Assembly: GCF_048569485.1 (NCBI RefSeq)
Contig: NC_134361.1
Coordinates: forward strand, 174,589,336-174,653,335
Direction of reading: 5' to 3'
DNA length: 64,000 nt
Source of the DNA: Anomaloglossus baeobatrachus
Lineage: Eukaryota > Chordata > Amphibia > Anura > Aromobatidae
Made by a program: the position numbers and the translations under genes. Below, in pieces: positions 11,751 through 21,545 of the stretch. Numbering within the stretch: the first letter of the stretch is position 1; the number at the start of each line of letters is the position of its first letter. Under the pieces are notes generated by a model. That model was not told where the DNA came from and searched no databases. It saw only the letters and a program-made list of their open reading frames with translations.

Positions 11751-13689
11751 ACAATGCTAGAGGTGGGAACACATAGGGGAGTCGGAATTGCGACCAATCC
11801 TGAACCAAGGCGTCTGCCGCCAGCGCTCGGTGATCGTGAGACCGTGCCATGAAAACTGGGACCTTGTTGTTGTGCCGTGACGCCATCAGATCGACGTCCG
11901 GCGACCCCCAGCGGCAACAGATCTGTTGAAACACGTCCGGGTGAAGGGACCATTCTCCTGCGTCCATGCCCTGGCGACTGAGAAAGTCCGCTTCCCAGTT
12001 TTCCACGCCTGGGATGTGAACTGCAGATATGGTGGACGCTCTGCTTTCCACCCACGTCAAAATCCGCTGGACTTCTTGAAAAGCTTGGCGACTGCGTGTT
12101 CCCCCTTGGTGGTTGATGTACGCCACCGCCGTGGAATTGTCCGACTGAATCCGAATCTGCTTGCCTTCCAGCCATTGTTGGAAGGCTCGCAGGGCAAGAT
12201 AGATTGCTCTGATTTCCAGAACATTGATCTGCAAGGTGGACTCTTCCTGAGTCCACGTCCCCTGAGCCCTGTGGTGGAGAAACACCGCTCCCCACCCTGA
12301 TAGGCTCGCATCTGTCGTGACCACTGCCCAGGACGGGGGAAGGAACGACTTTCCCTGTGACAATGAGTTGGGGAGAAGCCACCAACGTAGAGAGTCCTTG
12401 GCAGTCTGAGAGAGGGAGACAGTCCTGTCGAGGGACGTCGATTTCCCATCCCATTGGCGCAGAATGTCCCATTGGAGAGGGCGCAGATGAAACTGCGCGA
12501 ACGGGACTGCCTCCATTGCTGCTACCATCTTTCCTAGGAAATGCATGAGGCGCCTCAGTGAGTGCGACTGGCTCTGAAGGAGAGATTGCACTCCAGTCCG
12601 TAGCGAGCACTGCTTGTCCAGTGGAAGCCTCACTATCGCTGATAGAGTATGAAACTCCATGCCAAGATAAGTCAGAGATTGGGTCGGGGTTAGATGAGAC
12701 TTTGGAAAGTTGATAATCCACCCGAAAGTCTGGAGAGTGTCTAGCGCCACCTTCAGACTGTGTTGGCATGCTTCTTGAGAGGATGCCTTTATAAGCAGGT
12801 CGTCTAGATACGGGATGACCGAGTGACCCTGCGAGTGCAGAACAGCTACTACTGCTGCCATGACTTTGGTGAAGACCCGGGGGGCTGTTGCCAGACCGAA
12901 GGGTAACGCTACGAACTGTAGGTGCTCGTCGTGTATGACGAAACGTAGGAAACGCTGATGCTCTGGTGCAATCGGCACGTGGAGATACGCATCTTTGATG
13001 TCTATTGATGCTAGAAAATCTCCCTGAGACATTGAGGCTATGACGGAGCGTAGGGATTCCATCCGGAACCTCCTGACTTTTACGTGTCTGTTGAGCAACT
13101 TCAGATCCAGGACGGGACGATACGATCCGTCCTTTTTTGGGACCACAAATAGATTGGAGTAAAAACCGTGACCCTGTTCCTGAAGAGGGACGGAGGTCAC
13201 CACCCCTTCCGCCTTTAGAGCGGCCACCGCCTGCAACAGAGCATCGGCTCGGTCTGGTGGTGGAGAAGTTCGGAAGAAACGAGTTGGCGGACGAGAACTG
13301 AACTCTATCCTGTACCCGTGAGATAGAATATCTCTCACCCAACGGTCCTTGACGTTTGCTAGCCAAATGTCGCCAAAGTGGGACAGCCTCCCACCGACCG
13401 CGGGTGTGGGCATCGGAGACCGCAAGTCAGGAGGACGTCGTTTTGGCAACGGTTCCTCCGGCTGGTCTTTTTGGGCGTGACTGAGACCTCCAAGAATTTG
13501 AACGTCTCTGGTCCTTTTGAGTCTTTTTTGACGAGGCGAATTGGGACCTGCCCTGTCCTCGAAAGGACCGATAACCAGACTGACCCCTCCTCTGTTGGGG
13601 CTTGTTTTGTCTGTGTTGCGGTAAGGAAGAGTCCTTACCCTTGGAGTGTTTGATGATTTCATCCAAACGCTCTCCAAACAATCGGTCAC
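11530..13689 (-). CDS. DIRS reverse transcriptase / RNase H ORF
   Basis: Reverse transcriptase motifs include FVVPKKDGSYRPVLDLKLLN, LASIDIKDAYLHVPI, LPFGLATAPRVFTKVM and the catalytic box IPYLDDLLI. An RNase H region follows, with TTDASLSGWGAVF and IQSDNSTAVAYIN. The order and sequence are typical of DIRS elements. Confidence 0.93.
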   Translation of the reverse strand: MTDCLESVWMKSSNTPRVRTLPYRNTDKTSPNRGGVSLVIGPFEDRAGPNSPRQKRLKRTRDVQILGGLSHAQKDQPEEPLPKRRPPDLRSPMPTPAVGGRLSHFGDIWLANVKDRWVRDILSHGYRIEFSSRPPTRFFRTSPPPDRADALLQAVAALKAEGVVTSVPLQEQGHGFYSNLFVVPKKDGSYRPVLDLKLLNRHVKVRRFRMESLRSVIASMSQGDFLASIDIKDAYLHVPIAPEHQRFLRFVIHDEHLQFVALPFGLATAPRVFTKVMAAVVAVLHSQGHSVIPYLDDLLIKASSQEACQHSLKVALDTLQTFGWIINFPKSHLTPTQSLTYLGMEFHTLSAIVRLPLDKQCSLRTGVQSLLQSQSHSLRRLMHFLGKMVAAMEAVPFAQFHLRPLQWDILRQWDGKSTSLDRTVSLSQTAKDSLRWWLLPNSLSQGKSFLPPSWAVVTTDASLSGWGAVFLHHRAQGTWTQEESTLQINVLEIRAIYLALRAFQQWLEGKQIRIQSDNSTAVAYINHQGGTRSRQAFQEVQRILTWVESRASTISAVHIPGVENWEADFLSRQGMDAGEWSLHPDVFQQICCRWGSPDVDLMASRHNNKVPVFMARSHDHRALAADALVQDWSQFRLPYVFPPLALLPRVLRKIKSDCQRAILVAPNWPRRSWYPDLWHLTVGQPWALPDRPDLLSQGPFFHLNSAALNLTVWPLSPGS

Positions 13690-15013
13690 GAGAAAAAGGC
13701 AAATTGGTTAAGCACTTCTTGGAATGAGAATCTGCTTTCCAATGCCTCAACCACAGAGCCCTACGCAAAACAACTGAGTTGGCTGACGCCACTGCCGTGC
13801 GGCTTGTAGCGTCCAGAACAGCATTAATCGCGTACGACGCGAATGCCGCCATTTGCGAGGTCAATGGTGCTACCTGCGGGGCAAATGCACGTGTGACTGA
13901 GTCGACTCGCGCAAGCCCGGCCGTGATAGCTTGGAGTGCCCATACGGCCGCAAAAGAAGGCGCTAATGACGCTCCAATCGCTTCATAGATGGATTTCAGC
14001 CAGAGCTCCATCTGCCTGTCAGTGGCATCTTTAAGTGCCGCTCCATCTTCAACAGCAACCAAGGATCTAGCTGCAAGCCTGGAAATTGGAGGATCCACTT
14101 TTGGACACTGGGTCCAACCCTTGACCACTTCAGAGGGAAAAGGGTAGCGTGTATCTTTAAGTCGTTTAGGAAAACGCCTTTCAGGATAAGCGTGGGGTTT
14201 CTGGATTGCGTCTCTGAAGTCAGCGTGGTCCAGAAAAGTGCTTAATGTACGCTTAGGGTATCTGAAATGGATTCTCTCGTGCTGCGAAGCTGACTCCTCT
14301 ACAGGAGGAGCTGGTGGGGAAATATTCAACATCTTATTGATGTTAAATATAAGATCATTAACTATGGCGTCACCATCTGGTGTATCTAGATTGAGAGCGG
14401 TCCCAGGATCAGAATCCTGATCAGTTACGTCCGCCTCATCACCCATAGATTCATCCCGCTGGGATCCAGACCATTGAGATGAATGTGAAGGCCCGTCATA
14501 ACGAGCCCGCTTAGGCTGCCCGGGGCCATCGTCCGAGTCAGAGTCTTCACCCTGAGGTGTAGATGCCCGTCCCGGAGCTAGGAGCTGAGGGGGACCAGGG
14601 GGCAATACATGCACAGTGTCCGTGGTCTGAAGTACAGGCCTAGCTCGCAATGTGTCAAGAATTTGTGACATAGTGAGAGACATTCTGTCAGCAAAAGCTG
14701 CAAACTCAGTTCCTGTCACCTGGACAGCATTCACAGGTGGTACACCCTGGGACACGTCCAGCAGAGGTCCCGACTGTGCAAGCGCCGCAGGGGCCGAGCA
14801 CTGCACACAATGGGGGTCCGTGGAGCCTGCCGGTAGAAAAGTCCCACATGCGGTGCAGGAAGCATATAATGTCTGTGCCTTGGCACCCTTGCGTTTTAAC
14901 GGGCGACATGCTGCTGGCTCTCTGCATGTGAGAGAGTCTATAGCCAAAGGGCGACCAGCGCTATGTAATACCAAGTATTTGTAGCAACAAAATACTAAGA
15001 ATACTACGAGCAC
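13427..15013 (-). CDS. DIRS gag-like ORF (about 528 residues)
   Basis: First ORF of the DIRS element. It has a short cysteine cluster near the start (CTACG... and CVQC), an acidic serine-rich middle and a basic, glutamine- and arginine-rich C-terminal part that could bind nucleic acid. It overlaps the next ORF at its 3' end. Assignment is by position and composition. Confidence 0.7.
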   Translation of the reverse strand: MLVVFLVFCCYKYLVLHSAGRPLAIDSLTCREPAACRPLKRKGAKAQTLYASCTACGTFLPAGSTDPHCVQCSAPAALAQSGPLLDVSQGVPPVNAVQVTGTEFAAFADRMSLTMSQILDTLRARPVLQTTDTVHVLPPGPPQLLAPGRASTPQGEDSDSDDGPGQPKRARYDGPSHSSQWSGSQRDESMGDEADVTDQDSDPGTALNLDTPDGDAIVNDLIFNINKMLNISPPAPPVEESASQHERIHFRYPKRTLSTFLDHADFRDAIQKPHAYPERRFPKRLKDTRYPFPSEVVKGWTQCPKVDPPISRLAARSLVAVEDGAALKDATDRQMELWLKSIYEAIGASLAPSFAAVWALQAITAGLARVDSVTRAFAPQVAPLTSQMAAFASYAINAVLDATSRTAVASANSVVLRRALWLRHWKADSHSKKCLTNLPFSRDRLFGERLDEIIKHSKGKDSSLPQHRQNKPQQRRGQSGYRSFRGQGRSQFASSKKTQKDQRRSNSWRSQSRPKRPAGGTVAKTTSS

Positions 15014-15270
15014 AAGAGGGGGTGAGCCCTGAGGGCTGCTTACCGCCCGCTGAACAGCGGGTAAGAGGCTGCAGAATGCCTTGTCTGGGTCTCCCCGGCT
15101 CCCCTCTGCAGCTCAGCGTGTCAGCAAGAATGGCTGCCGGCTTATGTGGAGAGGGGCGGTCCGTGGGAGTTCCCCAACAAAAGTGCGGGAACAGTGTCCC
15201 CTCTGTGCTGACTGTGAGGGCTGGAGTATGTAAAAAACGACTCCAGCCCTCAGCGCTGATGCACTGGCCA

Positions 15271-15650
15271 GCGTCCCGCCCCTCTCCTGACTGGCAGGTC
15301 TGGGGGCGGGAACGAACGAAAGCAGGCCGCAAAAGCCGGGGACTCGAGTTATCAGCGCGGCCGCCGTAAAAGCGCGGGCCGCGCTGAAGTCCCCGGCGCA
15401 CTACAAGTGCCAGCCGCGCCGCTGTTCCAGCGGCCGGCGCGACCGAGTCTAGACGTGGGCAGCGTCCCGCCCCTCTCCTGACTGGCAGGTCTGGGGGCGG
15501 GAACGAACGGAAGCAGGCCGCAAAAGCCGGGGACTGTAGTTATCAGCGCGGCCGCCGTAAAAGCGCAGGCCGCGCTGAAGTCCCCGGCGCACTACAAGTG
15601 CCAGCCGTGCCGCAGTCCCAGCGGCCGGCGCGGCCGATTCCCATAAGTGT
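15271..15650. repeat. Two tandem copies (191-bp period) in the DIRS leader
   Basis: GCGTCCCGCCCCTCTCCTGA occurs at 15271 and again at 15462, followed by nearly identical GC-rich sequence. It lies upstream of the gag-like ORF, in the untranslated or promoter part of the element. Confidence 0.85.
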
Positions 15651-16379
15651 GCCTGCTTCAGCTAAGCTGAATGAGGCCATGGCACAGGCGCCGCAGCGCT
15701 GATGTCCCCCGGCGCACTACAACACCCAGCATGCTGCGGTGTGAGCGCCAAATGCACGGGGACACAGAGTACCTTAAGGAAGCAGGGCCATGTCCCTGAT
15801 GTACTCCGCTCCATCCAGCATCTTCTCCAGGGGCTGTAGATGGAGCACGGTCTCAGTGCCTGGAGACCGGTAAATCCCACTTCACCCAGAGCCCTGTAAA
15901 AAGGGATGGGGAAGGAATCAGCATGTGGGCTCCTGCCGCCGTACCCGCAATGGGTACCTCAACCTTACAAACATCCGACATAAGTGGGGTGAGAAGGGAG
16001 CATGCTGGGAGTCTGTATAGACCCTCTTTTCTTCCATCCGACATAGTCAGCAGCTGCTGCTGACTAAAAACAATGGAGCTATGCGTGCGTGTCTGACCTC
16101 CTTGCGCACAAAGCTAAAACTGGGGAATCCGTACTCCTACGGGAGGGTGTATAGCCAGAAGGGGAGGGGCCTTACACTTTTAAGTGTAGTTCTTTGTGCG
16201 GCCTCCAGAGGCAGTAGCTATACACCCACTGTCTGGGTCTCCCAATTAGGAGCGAAAAGAAAATAAGAAACTACTTATGGCAATCAATCATATTCCACTT
16301 CTCATTATTCCCAGGCTTTTGATACAACTCCATAATTTATAGAGCAAGAAAGGTAGAAAAAAAAATGGACATCTCCTAC

Positions 16380-16487
16380 CAACTTTTCATCCGGTAGTAA
16401 ACAGAAGAAAAAGTTGTAAAGTACGGAGAGGACATCCTTGGACGAAATGAGATCAAACACAGAGATCAGCCAGCGAATAAACAGGAC
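16380..16487 (-). CDS. CENPI: CENPI coding exon (108 bp, 36 codons)
   Basis: The exon encodes VLFIRWLISVFDLISSKD followed by VLSVLYNFFFCLLPDEKL. This is the clearest CENP-I match in the window: human CENP-I has VLFYRWLVAMFDFIDRKE and then a stretch containing LLYGFFF at this position. It lies in the helical-repeat N-terminal region of CENP-I. The acceptor is GCTCTTCCAG and the donor TTG|GTAGGA; both ends are in phase 0. The DIRS element ends about 120 bp downstream, inside the next intron and in the same transcriptional orientation. Confidence 0.93.
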
Positions 16488-16639
16488 CTGGAAGAGCAAA
16501 AAAAACAGCAGGACTTCAAGCTGAAAAACTATAAACACTTTGTAGAAACTTTGTCAACTAATGTAAGCCAGCAATCAAATGGTGTGAACAGGCTGTACAG
16601 TCTAAATATGCACCAGATTAAAGGCTGAGTTCACACTGG

Positions 16640-16960
16640 CGTATACCATCCATTGCGGGAGCATCGGATACGATATTCTAATGACACTCGGTTCAAGCTG
16701 TGCTACTCTATTCTTTTGCATGTGAGAATCCGATCACAGCTGCAGAGGAGATTAATTTTCTCCATTGTCAGCCTGTGCGTATATTGCACTTCACTCGGAT
16801 GTCATCAGTGCAGTCCGATGTTTTACACACTCCCATAGACTTGGATGGGTGCGCATGATCCGAAACAAGCTGATAACCATCGCCGCATGCAGCGATGGTT
16901 TTCTCATGGAACTGCTCATGGTTCTGGGTGCATATTACACCTGACAGGTTCACTTTAAAA
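16640..16960. mobile_element. Probable partial MITE
   Basis: GGCTGAGTTCACACTGGCG resembles the ends of the TTTCACAC-type MITEs found elsewhere here. The right end merges into a TTCACTTTAAAAGG scrap. I cannot define the boundaries. Confidence 0.35.
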
Positions 16961-17074
16961 GGTGATGTGCTGGGTTTGACCAGTCATTTTATGCTGACTC
17001 CTTTAAAGTTACACATTGGAACAGTGACTAAAAATTAAAGAAAAAAAATGGTTCTCTACTTTCTCCTTGTACAT

Positions 17075-17701
17075 TTAAAGGGAACCCGTCACCAGATTTG
17101 GGCCTATAAGCTGCGCCCACCACCACTGAGCTCTTGTATACAGCATTCTAACATGCTGTATATAAGAGCCCAGGTCGCTATGTAGAACGTAAAAAACACT
17201 TTATAATACTTACCTAGAAGGTCGCTCTGATGCAGACTGGTTGAATGGGCGTCTCTAGGAACGGGGGCCTCCTCTTTCGCCATCTTAGTCCTCCTTCTTC
17301 TAAAGCCGGTGTGCTTGACGAGTCCTACGTCATGCACACAAGCCAGTATTGAGGTCCTGCGCAGGCAAACTACAATACTTTGATCTGCCCTGAGCAGGTC
17401 AGATCAAAGTGCACCCGTGCAGGACCTCAGTACCAGCGAGTGTGTATAACGTAGGACGCGTCATGCACACTGGCTTCAGAAGCAAAATAAAGATGGCCGA
17501 AAGAGGAGGCGCTTGTCCTGGAGACGCCCATTCGACCAGTCTGCACCGGAGCGACCTTCTAGGTGAGTATTATAAAGTGTCTTATGTTCTATACAGCGGC
17601 CTGGGCTCTTATATAAAGTATTCTGGAATGCTGTATATAAGAGCCTACTGGTGGTGGCCGCAGCCTTATAGGCCCCAAATCTGGTGACACGTTCCTTTTA
17701 A
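17075..17701. mobile_element. Palindromic MITE, TTAAAGGGAACC ends (627 bp)
   Basis: TTAAAGGGAACCCGTCACC and the complement of GGTGACACGTTCCTTTTAA bound two inverted halves that meet near 17400. CTAGAAGGTCGCTCTGATGC in the left half pairs with its complement near 17550. It lies in the intron between two CENPI exons and ends 37 bp from a splice donor. Confidence 0.75.
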
Positions 17702-17738
17702 CTGTATTCCCATAAATAATGAAAAATCATTCACTGAC

Positions 17739-17857
17739 CCGAGTGCTGGTGGTAGTTTTTCTGGTACAGAATAGAGACACGGCAGCAATAATACAGTCCT
17801 GGTGCACTTCTGTAGCAGGAATCAGGCACTTTAGGATTCGTGCATTCACGCTCTCAA
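17739..17857 (-). CDS. CENPI: CENPI coding exon (119 bp)
   Basis: The exon reads ESVNARILKCLIPATEVHQD, then CIIAAVSLFCTRKTTTSTR. Vertebrate CENP-I has NAVNTRILKCMIPATVISED at this point, ending in a GSTK-like tail just before VLF. The acceptor is TTCCACAAG; the donor is CGG|GTCAGT. The first two bases complete a Val codon with the last base of the 17973-18110 exon, and the exon ends in phase 0. A palindromic MITE (17075-17701) starts 37 bp past the donor. Confidence 0.93.
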
Positions 17858-17972
17858 CTTGTGGAACAAAAGCAAAAGAATATATGACTTCCAATCATAG
17901 GTGTAAGAAAACAGGAGAAAAATAAGTAATAATAATTGGCCAAACTGTAGCCAATATCCCAATGTACATTAC

Positions 17973-18110
17973 CGAGGTTGCCGCTCAGAGCAAGTCTGAG
18001 CAGAATATCCACACCCTCCGGCGGGATCCCGAGTCTCAGGCCGACTGCCTCTATGGTAGTAAGATGTTCGATAAGAACAGTGTTGCCCTTTAATGGTACT
18101 TTGGAGGTGA
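17973..18110 (-). CDS. CENPI: CENPI coding exon (138 bp)
   Basis: The reading gives TSKVPLKGNTVLIEHLTTIE, AVGLRLGIPPEGVDILL and RLALSGNL. Vertebrate CENP-I has KTLEKHLKTVENVAWKNGL then EEIDILLNIALSGKFG, so the match covers the whole exon. The acceptor is GTCCCCATAG and the donor CTCG|GTAATG. Phases are 2 bases in and 1 base out, both agreeing with the neighbouring exons. The exon codes for an early helical part of the protein. Confidence 0.92.
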
Positions 18111-18198
18111 CTATGGGGACATCAATGGAAATAAATTATAATACAAGGCTATTGATAAGAATACATTACCACGGAGAGGTGGGAACACGTCTACATAC

Positions 18199-18268
18199 TT
18201 TTCTTGAAGTAACGAAGTGCCTTCCCCTCTTGTTTGGGGACCTGGTTAGTGGCTCCGTTCGTCTCGAC
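18199..18268 (-). CDS. CENPI: Probable CENPI coding exon (about 70 bp), ...KALRYFKK
   Basis: The minus strand reads VETNGATNQVPKQEG then KALRYFKK, leaving one base (A) that joins TC of the next exon to make Ile. Vertebrate CENP-I has an acidic linker ending ALQMAVGYFEKG at this place. The donor is AAAA|GTATGT. The acceptor is uncertain: CCACCAG gives 70 bp, and ATGGAG eight bases earlier gives 78 bp; neither has a good pyrimidine tract. The first 60-70 residues of the protein must lie further upstream (18.3-25.6 kb); I could not find them. Confidence 0.65.
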
Positions 18269-18645
18269 CTGGTGGTCTCCATTTCAATGTCTTTATGCCC
18301 CCGTCAAGTGAACAAGGTCCAGACCATGGGACATTCCACAACATAGACCTAAATTATAAGAACATCTCAGATTTTGGACTAATTAGTAAGAGAATCCAAT
18401 ATCAATGCCTAATAATATATAATATGAGCCATCGGCAATCCCACGCCTGTAGGAACGACCCTCACATCTTTCTACCTCTATGGTATGTGCCCACACAGCA
18501 TAGGCAACAGAAAAATAGGTTGCATTTCTTGTGGCAAAAATGTGATGTGTGAACATAGCCTTATAAACAATACTTTGGCGGCATGCCAATATGTAACTTT
18601 AGTGTCTGCCATACGTAGTTTTCGATATGATTGAATCACAAAATT
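18269..18645. other. Stretch without recognisable genes
   Basis: Unique-looking sequence in the CENPI 5' region. I looked for the N-terminal CENPI coding exon here and did not find it. Confidence 0.4.
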
Positions 18646-18649
18646 TGCT

Positions 18650-20368
18650 TGAGAGAGAGAAGGGGGGAGACAGAGAGAAAGAAGGGAGTAAGAGAGAGAA
18701 GGGGGGAGAGAGAGAGAAGGGGGGAGAGAGAGAGAAGGGGGGGAGAGAGAAAAGGGGGAGAGAGAGAAGGGGAGAGAGAGAGAGAAGGGGGGAGAGAGAG
18801 AAGGGGGGAGAGAGAGAGAGAGAGAGAAGGGGGAGACAGAGAGAGAGAAGGGAGTAAGAGAGAGAGAAGGGGGGAGAGAGAGAAGGGGGGAGAGAGAAAA
18901 GGGGGAGAGAGAGAAGGGGGGAGAGAGAGAAAAGGGGAGAGAGAGAGAGAAGGGGGGAGAGAGAGAGAGAGAGAAGGGGGAGACAGAGAGAGAGAAGGGA
19001 GTAAGAGAGAGAAGGGGGGAGAGAGAGAGAAGGGGGGAGAGAGAGAGAAGGGGGGAGAGAGAGAGAAGGGGGGAGAGAGAAAAGGGGGAGAGAGAGAAGG
19101 GGGAGAGAGAGAAGGGGGGAGAGAGAGAAAAGGGGAGAGAGAGAAAAGGGGAGAGAGAGAAAAGGGGAGAGAGAGAAAAGGGGAGAGAGAGAGAAGGGGG
19201 GAGAGAGAGAGAGAGAGAGAGAGAGAAGGGGGAGACAGAGAGAGAGAGAAGGGAGTAAGAGAGAAGGGGGAGAGAGAGAAGGGGAGAGAGAAAGAGAGAA
19301 AAGGGGAGAGAGAGAGAAAAGGGGGAGAGAGAGAGAAAAGGGGGAGAGAGAGAGAAAAGGGGGAGAGAGAGAGAAAAGGGGGAGAGAGAGAGAAAAGGGG
19401 GAGAGAGAGAGAAAAGGGGGAGAGAGAGAGAAAAGGGGGAGAGAGAGAGAGAAAAGGGGGAGAGAGAGAGAAAAGGGGGAGAGAGAGAAAAGGGGGAGAG
19501 AGAGAGAAAAGGGGGAGAGAGAGAGAAAAGTGGGAGAGAGAGAGAAAAGGGGGAGAGAGAGAGAAAAGGGGGAGAGAGAGAGAAAAGGGGGAGAGAGAGA
19601 AAAGGGGGAGAGAGAAAAGGGGGAGAGAGAGAGAGAAAAGGGGAGAGAGAGAGAAAAGGGGGGAGAGAGAGAGAAAAGGGGGGAGAGAGAGAGAAAAGGG
19701 GGGAGAGAGAGAGAAAAGGGGGGAGAGAGAGAGAAAAGGGGGAGAGAGAGAGAAAAGGGGGAGAGAGAGAGAAAAGGGGGAGAGAGAGAGAAAAGGGGGA
19801 GAGAGAGAGAAAAGGGGAGAGAGAGAAAAGGGGAGAGAGAGAGAAAAGGGGGGAGAGAGAGAGAAAAGGGGGGAGAGAGAGGGAAAAGGGGGGAGAGAGA
19901 GAGAAAAGGGGGGAGAGAGAGAAAAGGGGGAGAGAGAGAGAAAAGGGGGAGAGAGAGGGGGGAGAGAGAGAGGGGGGAGAGAGAGAGGGGGGAGAGAGAG
20001 AGGGGGGAGAGAGAGAAGGGGGAGAGAGAGAAAAGGGGGGAGAGAGAGAGAAAAGGGGGAGGGGAGAGAGAGAAAAGGGGGGGGAGAGAGAAAAGGGGGG
20101 GAGAGAGAGAAAAGGGGGGGGGGAGAGAAAAGGGGGAGAGAGAGAAGGGGAGAGAGAGAGATGGCGGAGAGAGAGATGGGGGGGAGAGAGAGATGGGGGG
20201 AGAGAGAGATGGGGGGAGAAAGAGGGAGAGAGAGAAGGGGGGAGAGGGAGAGAGAGAGAGAGAAGGGGGGGGAGAGAGAGAAGGGGGGAGACAGAGAGAG
20301 AGAGAGAAGGGGGAGACAGAGAGAGAGAGAAGGGAGTAAGAGAGAAGGGGGGAGAGAGAGAAGGGGGA
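18650..20368. repeat. Homopurine tract (GAGAGAGAAAAGGGG)n, about 1.7 kb
   Basis: The plus strand is nearly all A and G, in units of GAGAGAGA plus AAAAGGGG or AGGGGGG. Rare pyrimidines occur in GACAGAG and GTAAG variants. Long open frames here on both strands are artefacts of composition. The tract continues after the LINE piece and the gap at 21123-21327. Confidence 0.97.
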
Positions 20369-20922
20369 GGAAAAGCATGCAGAACTTTCTATGCCATTAG
20401 AAGACAACTGTACCACCTCAAACCACCTGTGAGAGTCTGGCTCAAGATATTTGACAGCGTCATCACCCCTATACTGTTATATGGCAGCGAGGTATGGGGC
20501 CCAGTGACCTACCCAGACCACACAAAGTGGGATTCCAGCCCTACCGAAGTCTTCCACATGGAGTTCTGTAAATATCTCCTCCAAGTCCATCGCAGCACCT
20601 CAAACATAGCCTGTCGGGCAGAGCTGGGCCGATTCCCCTTATGGTTCACTATACACAAGAGGGCGCTATCACACCAGGCGCACATACAGAACAGCAACCC
20701 TAGCTCCTACCATCATAAAGCCCTGCTGAGCCGGAGCCCAGAGCAAGCCAAGAACTGCGGCAACCAAAGTCAGCAACACACCCTGACAAAAGCCCAAATA
20801 AAAGAGATCTCTGAGAGCTGCAAGATGCAATACATAGAGGACTGGAAGAGTGAATTAGAGAACTCCCAGAAAATCACCATCTACCGGTCACTGCAAAGGG
20901 ACTGCACTCTGGCCCCATATCT
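20369..20922 (+). mobile_element. LINE reverse transcriptase fragment (C-terminal part)
   Basis: The frame reads KACRTFYAIRRQLYHLKPPV, then VWLKIFDSVITPILLYGSEV, then FCKYLLQVHRSTSNIACRAE and LGRFPLWFTIHKRALSHQAH. The ILLYGSEVWG and LGRFPL blocks are typical of the region after the reverse transcriptase core in non-LTR retrotransposons. The clade is not assigned. The piece has purine repeats on both sides and runs into an assembly gap. Confidence 0.8.
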
Positions 20923-21122
20923 NNNNNNNNNNNNNNNNNNNNNNNNNNNNNNNNNNNNNNNNNNNNNNNNNNNNNNNNNNNNNNNNNNNNNNNNNNNNNN
21001 NNNNNNNNNNNNNNNNNNNNNNNNNNNNNNNNNNNNNNNNNNNNNNNNNNNNNNNNNNNNNNNNNNNNNNNNNNNNNNNNNNNNNNNNNNNNNNNNNNNN
21101 NNNNNNNNNNNNNNNNNNNNNN
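20923..21122. other. Assembly gap (200 N)
   Basis: Exactly 200 N within the purine-rich region; probably a fixed-size placeholder, so the true length is unknown. Confidence 0.99.
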
Positions 21123-21327
21123 AGAGAGAGAAGGGGGGGAGAGAAGGGGGGAGAGAGAGAAGGGGGGGAGAGAGAGAAAAGGGGGGAGAGAGAGAAGGGG
21201 GAGGGGGAAAGAGAGAAGTGGGAAGGGGGAAAGAGAGAGAAGGGGAGAGACAGGGGGGAGAGAGAGAGAGAAGGGGAGACACAGGGGGAGAGAGAGAGAG
21301 AGAGAAGGGGAGAGACAGGGGGAGAGA
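21123..21327. repeat. Homopurine tract, second part
   Basis: Same GAGAGAGAAGGGG composition as 18650-20368, with a few GACAGGGGG units. It runs directly into the Tc1 element. Confidence 0.95.
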
Positions 21328-21486
21328 GAATGTTTTAAGGCATTTTTATTACTTTCTGCAAAGTCAAAACTTTACATACATTTCATTAGTATTTGTACAG
21401 TATAGTGTAACTGAGCCATGTTTGCAGGTCGTCTTGCTCGCACTGGCCTTTTCAGCTTTGCCCATACATTTTCAGTAGGTTTGAGA

Positions 21487-21545
21487 TAGTATGTTTATTC
21501 ACTTATATAGTGCTATTAATTCCATAGCGCCTTACATACATCAGT
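21487..21545 (-). mobile_element. L2-type 3' tail inserted in Tc1
   Basis: The minus strand reads GGCGCTATGGAATTAATAGC then ACTATATAAGTGAATAA, the typical end of L2 LINEs or their SINE partners. It breaks the Tc1 transposase near the catalytic Glu. Confidence 0.6.

Larger units (their letters stand above)
10022..16262 (-). mobile_element. DIRS-type tyrosine-recombinase retrotransposon, looks whole
   Basis: A DIRS1-like element on the minus strand, inside a CENPI intron and in sense with CENPI. Terminal inverted repeats lie at 10064-10203 and 16113-16254, with an extra outer stretch on the left. An internal complementary region at 10346-10443 pairs with both ends, the hallmark of the family and its circular replication. 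Parts: gag-like ORF, reverse transcriptase/RNase H ORF and tyrosine recombinase ORF, with overlapping frames as is usual in DIRS. All three frames are open and no breaks were noticed, so it is probably a young copy. It lacks LTRs and an integrase. Confidence 0.93.

Noticed and set aside
18599-20416. Ser/Leu/Pro and Arg/Glu/Lys-rich open frames of about 600 codons
   Set aside because: Direct products of a purine-only tract; no biased third positions or domains.
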